Source: Pseudomonas bananamidigenes (lineage in GTDB: Bacteria; Pseudomonadota; Gammaproteobacteria; Pseudomonadales; Pseudomonadaceae). From it: 32,804 nucleotides of DNA. Made by a program: the position numbers and the translations under genes. Position 1 is the first letter of the stretch. Each line of letters opens with the position of its first letter. Where the stretch lies: contig NZ_LRUN01000077.1 in NCBI RefSeq assembly GCF_001679645.1, positions 1 to 32,804 of the forward strand, written 5' to 3'. Shown piece by piece: positions 29,951 through 32,804 of this stretch. The notes beneath the pieces are model-generated. The model made no database searches, was not told the origin of the DNA, and worked only from the letters and a program-made list of their open reading frames with translations.

Positions 29951-29962
29951 ACCACTGACCTC

Positions 29963-29997
29963 TCGCTCGTTCCCACACCCGGCGTGGGAACGAGCGA
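29963..29997. terminator. Perfect 14-bp hairpin between convergent genes
   Basis: TCGCTCGTTCCCAC (29963-29976) and GTGGGAACGAGCGA (29984-29997) around a seven-base loop. It lies between the DUF962 and cysA stops. No T run follows. The same CGTTCCCAC/GTGGGAACG core is a common Pseudomonas intergenic palindrome and resembles the hairpin at 17512. Confidence 0.65.
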
Positions 29998-30002
29998 TGC
30001 AT

Positions 30003-30992
30003 TTAGAGGCTTGCGACTTTCTGCCAGACCTTCGGCTTGAAGAACAACGTCTCACCCTTGGCCAACCCGGTCAGGCTGTCGTGATCCTTCACCACTTCCG
30101 CCTCGATCAGATCCGTCTGCCCTTCAACCTTCAACGTCACCCGCGTGGTCGCGCCCAGTGGGCGGATATCGCGAACCTCGGCGGCGTGGTGATCCTCCAG
30201 TTCATGCCGCGACAGCGACACTTCGTGCGGACGGAACAGCACATGATTGTCATCCCCCAGATGCAGACGGTTCGAATCGCCGAGGAAGTGATAGACAAAA
30301 TCGCTGGTCGGGTTTTCGTAGACGTCGCCCGGTGAACCGATCTGCTCGATCACGCCCTTGTTCATCACCACGATGCGGTCGGCCACTTCCATCGCCTCTT
30401 CCTGGTCGTGAGTAACGAACACCGAGGTCAGGTTGATGTCTTCGTGCAGACGCGCCAGCCAACGGCGCAGTTCCTTGCGCACCTTGGCGTCGAGGGCGCC
30501 GAACGGTTCGTCGAGCAGCAGCACTTTCGGTTCTACCGCCAGTGCGCGGGCCAGGGCGATACGCTGGCGCTGACCGCCGGACAGTTGCTCCGGGTAACGA
30601 TCCGACAGCCAGTCCAGTTGCACCATGTTCAGCAACTCGTGGACCTTGGTCGCAATCTGGCTTTCGCTCGGGCGCTGGTTTTTCGGTTTCATGCGCAGGC
30701 CGAACGCGACGTTGTCGAACACCGTCATGTGGCGAAACAGGGCGTAGTGCTGGAACACGAAACCGACGTTGCGATCGCGCACGTCGTGGCCGGACACGTC
30801 TTCGCCGTGGAACACGATGTTGCCGTTATCCGGGGTTTCCAGACCGGCAATGATGCGCAGCAGGGTGGTCTTGCCGCAGCCGGACGGGCCGAGCAACGCC
30901 ACCAGCTCACCGCTGTGGATGTCCAGGCTGATGTTGTCCAGCGCCTTGAACGCATTGAAATTCTTGCTGACGTTACGCACTTCGATCGACAT
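30003..30992 (-). CDS. cysA: Sulfate/thiosulfate import ATP-binding protein CysA
   Basis: 329 aa ATPase of the sulfate permease. Walker A GPSGCGKTT (35-43), signature LSGGQ (137-141), Walker B 'VLLLDEPFGALD' (157-168), and 'RKELRRWLARLHEDINLTSV', a segment typical of CysA. A C-terminal TOBE-like regulatory domain follows from about 240. The cysW stop is 3 bp upstream, so translation is coupled. Last gene of cysT-cysW-cysA. Confidence 0.95.
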   Translation of the reverse strand: MSIEVRNVSKNFNAFKALDNISLDIHSGELVALLGPSGCGKTTLLRIIAGLETPDNGNIVFHGEDVSGHDVRDRNVGFVFQHYALFRHMTVFDNVAFGLRMKPKNQRPSESQIATKVHELLNMVQLDWLSDRYPEQLSGGQRQRIALARALAVEPKVLLLDEPFGALDAKVRKELRRWLARLHEDINLTSVFVTHDQEEAMEVADRIVVMNKGVIEQIGSPGDVYENPTSDFVYHFLGDSNRLHLGDDNHVLFRPHEVSLSRHELEDHHAAEVRDIRPLGATTRVTLKVEGQTDLIEAEVVKDHDSLTGLAKGETLFFKPKVWQKVASL

Positions 30993-30995
30993 GAA

Positions 30996-31868
30996 TTATT
31001 CCTCCGCGGCGCTGGCGCGCAGGCGGTTGATACGGTTTTCGCTCCACTGCTTGAGCAGCAGGATGAAGAGCGCCAGGAGCAGCAACAGGCTCGCCACGGC
31101 GAATGCGGCCACGTGGTTGTATTCGTTGTAGAGGATCTCGACGTGCAGCGGCAAGGTGTTGGTCACCCCGCGAATGTGCCCGGAAACCACCGACACCGCA
31201 CCGAATTCACCCATGGCCCGGGCGGTACACAGCACCACGCCATAGATCAGGCCCCACTTGATATTGGGGACGGTCACGTGCCAGAACATCTGCCAGCCGT
31301 TGGCGCCGAGCAGGCGCGCTGCTTCCTCTTCCTGAGTGCCTTGTTCCTGCATCAGCGGGATCAGCTCGCGGGCCACGAACGGCACGGTGACGAAGATCGT
31401 CGCCAGCACGATGCCCGGCAGGGCGAAGACGATCTGGATGTCATGATCCTGCAACCACGGCCCGAACAGACCCTGGGCACCGAACATCAACACATAGACC
31501 AGACCTGCGATCACCGGCGACACCGAGAACGGCAAGTCGATCAGCGTCACCAGCATGCTTTTGCCGCGGAACGAGTATTTGCTCACGCACCACGCGGCAC
31601 TGACACCGAACACCAGGTTCAGCGGCACCGAAACCAGCACCGCGATCACCGTGAGTTTCAGCGCCGACAGGGCATCCGGTTCAAAGATCGCGGTGAAAAA
31701 CGCACCGAGGCCGTTCTTCAAACCCTGCGACACCACGATAAACAGCGGCAGCAGCAGAAACAGGAAGAAAATCAGCCAGCCGAGACCGATCAGGACTCTG
31801 CGCGAAGTCGCGCTGCCACGGCGGGCAGCGTTGGCCGAGGCAGCGGCCGCAATGGACGATTGGGACAT
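30996..31868 (-). CDS. cysW: Sulfate/thiosulfate ABC transporter permease CysW
   Basis: 290 aa from the ATG at 31868 (AAGGAGG nine bases before); an in-frame ATG at 31895 overlaps the cysT end and has no ribosome site. Six membrane segments; EAA loop 'EEAARLLGANGWQMFWHVTV'. 'FRGKSMLVTLIDLPFSVSPV' and 'ARAMGEFGAVSVVSGHIRG' are CysW hallmarks. It pairs with CysT in the inner membrane. Thirteen bp separate it from cysT. Confidence 0.95.
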   Translation of the reverse strand: MSQSSIAAAASANAARRGSATSRRVLIGLGWLIFFLFLLLPLFIVVSQGLKNGLGAFFTAIFEPDALSALKLTVIAVLVSVPLNLVFGVSAAWCVSKYSFRGKSMLVTLIDLPFSVSPVIAGLVYVLMFGAQGLFGPWLQDHDIQIVFALPGIVLATIFVTVPFVARELIPLMQEQGTQEEEAARLLGANGWQMFWHVTVPNIKWGLIYGVVLCTARAMGEFGAVSVVSGHIRGVTNTLPLHVEILYNEYNHVAAFAVASLLLLLALFILLLKQWSENRINRLRASAAEE

Positions 31869-31881
31869 GGTTCGCGCCTCC

Positions 31882-32700
31882 TTATGGGGTTTCAATGCGC
31901 CGCTGCAGCAAATTGATCAGCAGCAACAGGACAAAGGAAACCACCAGCATCAACACGCCGATGGAGGTAGCGCCGGTGTAATCGTACTGGTCGAGCTTGA
32001 CCATGATCAGCAGCGGCAGGATCTCGGTTTTCATCGGCATGTTGCCGGCGATGAAAATCACCGAACCGTACTCGCCGACGCCCCGTGCAAACGCCAGGGC
32101 GAAACCGGTCAGCCAGGCCGGCAACAGCGCCGGCAGCAGAATGTGACGGAACACCTGCAACGGTTTCGCACCGAGGCATGCCGCCGCTTCTTCGACTTCA
32201 CGGGGGATATCGGCCAATACCGGCTGCACCGTGCGCACCACGAACGGCAGGGTCACGAAGGTCAGCGCCAGGGTGATTCCGAGCGGGGTGTAGGCAATCT
32301 TGAAACCGAGGTCGGCGGCGAACTGCCCGACCAGTCCGGTCGGCGTGTACAGCGCCGTCAGGGCGATACCAGCCACAGCCGTGGGCAGGGCGAACGGCAG
32401 ATCGATCATCGCATCGATCACCTTGCGTCCCGGGAACGTGTAGCGCACCAGTACCCAGGCCAGCAACGTGCCAATGATGCCGTTGATGATCGCGGCGCAC
32501 AGCGCGGTGCCGAAGCTCAGCTTCAGTGCAGCGAGAACGCGGGGCGCGGAGATGATCGTCCAGAACTGATCCCAGGTAAGTTGAGCGGCGTGGACGAACA
32601 TCGCCGCCAGCGGGATTAGCACAATCAGGCTGAGGTACACCAAGGTGTAGCCCAGCGTCAGCCCGAAGCCGGGTATGACGGGGGAGATACGACGCGACAT
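31882..32700 (-). CDS. cysT: Sulfate/thiosulfate ABC transporter permease CysT (CysU)
   Basis: 272 aa, six membrane segments. Family signs: 'FPGRKVIDAMIDLPFALPTA', 'EEAAACLGAKPLQVFRHILL' (EAA loop) and 'FARGVGEYGSVIFIAGNMP'. First gene of cysTWA within the window. In Pseudomonas the sulfate-binding protein gene usually lies directly upstream, which would be beyond the window end. CAGGGA stands before the ATG as a moderate ribosome site. Confidence 0.95.
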   Translation of the reverse strand: MSRRISPVIPGFGLTLGYTLVYLSLIVLIPLAAMFVHAAQLTWDQFWTIISAPRVLAALKLSFGTALCAAIINGIIGTLLAWVLVRYTFPGRKVIDAMIDLPFALPTAVAGIALTALYTPTGLVGQFAADLGFKIAYTPLGITLALTFVTLPFVVRTVQPVLADIPREVEEAAACLGAKPLQVFRHILLPALLPAWLTGFALAFARGVGEYGSVIFIAGNMPMKTEILPLLIMVKLDQYDYTGATSIGVLMLVVSFVLLLLINLLQRRIETP

Positions 32701-32726
32701 AAAAGTCCCTGGTTAAAAACGCATCA

Positions 32727-32804
32727 GTGTGGGAGCGAGCCTGCTCGCGAAGAGGGAGTATCAGTCAACATCCCTGTCGACTGAAATACCGCCTTCGCGA
32801 GCAG
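32727..32804. repeat. REP doublet, right part cut by the window end
   Basis: GTGTGGGAGCGAGCCTGCTCGCGAAGAGG at 32727-32755 and the start of the inverted partner, CCTTCGCGAGCAG, at 32792-32804. It lies between cysT and the gene beyond the window, so it may reduce read-through from the preceding binding-protein gene. Confidence 0.75.

Noticed and set aside
30408..31916. Long plus-strand open frame of 502 codons
   Set aside because: Antisense to cysA and cysW; the Gln/His/Arg-rich translation is typical of a shadow frame.

Overview
The window is chromosomal DNA from a fluorescent-group Pseudomonas. This is inferred from the GC-rich coding bias, the REP/REPIN palindromes of the 'GTGGGAGC...GCGA' type between genes, and proteins matching Pseudomonas sulfur-metabolism families residue for residue (AtsA with Cys51, Lys113, His115, His211, Asp317, Asn318, Lys375; AtsK with His108, Asp110, His264). 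The species cannot be fixed from the sequence alone. I found no tRNA, rRNA, CRISPR array, transposase or prophage gene.

Layout. (1) 11-2985, minus: a tightly overlapping four-gene polar amino acid ABC importer whose binding protein resembles the cysteine-binding protein CjaA. (2) 3031-3637: a gap with a possible 29-codon gene, a 189-bp inverted-repeat element and a terminator. (3) 3638-6173, minus: a MetQ/NlpA-type binding protein, an unusual sigma-54 AAA+ protein without a visible DNA-binding domain, and an RBBP9-like hydrolase. (4) 6342-8328, minus: tonB-exbB-exbD. (5) 8851-12578, minus: a TonB-dependent receptor and an arylsulfotransferase in one operon. (6) 12744-15400, plus: a LysR regulator and a sulfatase/phosphonate-monoester-hydrolase-like enzyme. 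(7) 15488-17510: atsK (minus) divergent from a second, paralogous LysR gene. (8) 17550-22905: atsR (minus) divergent from atsB-atsC-atsA (plus); AtsB is two permeases fused in one chain. (9) 22917-23098: second copy of the 180-190-bp element. (10) 23123-25301: a fatty acid desaturase divergent from an AraC regulator. (11) 25432-28533: a CusS/HprS-like kinase and CusR/HprR-like regulator, divergent from a GlcG-like secreted protein and a periplasmic hydroxyisourate hydrolase. (12) 28657-29950: a Crp/Fnr-type regulator divergent from a DUF962/Mpo1-like membrane protein. (13) 30003-32700, minus: cysT-cysW-cysA, the sulfate/thiosulfate importer, cut off from its binding-protein gene by the window end.

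How it fits together. About two thirds of the window is a sulfur-scavenging region. The proposed flow is: sulfate esters cross the outer membrane through the TonB-dependent receptor, powered by the adjacent TonB-ExbB-ExbD; a periplasmic arylsulfotransferase can move the sulfuryl group; AtsRBC imports esters; cytoplasmic AtsA, the second sulfatase and AtsK release sulfate (AtsK oxidatively, forming an aldehyde, with sulfite or sulfate depending on substrate class); CysTWA takes up free sulfate; and the first operon and the MetQ-like protein bring in sulfur amino acids. Two paralogous LysR proteins sit beside the ester genes, and repeated ATGCAT/GCATAT motifs in the intergenic regions, two overlapping the LysR start codons, look like a shared operator set. 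The receptor-arylsulfotransferase-TonB arrangement with paired LysR regulators is the least described part.
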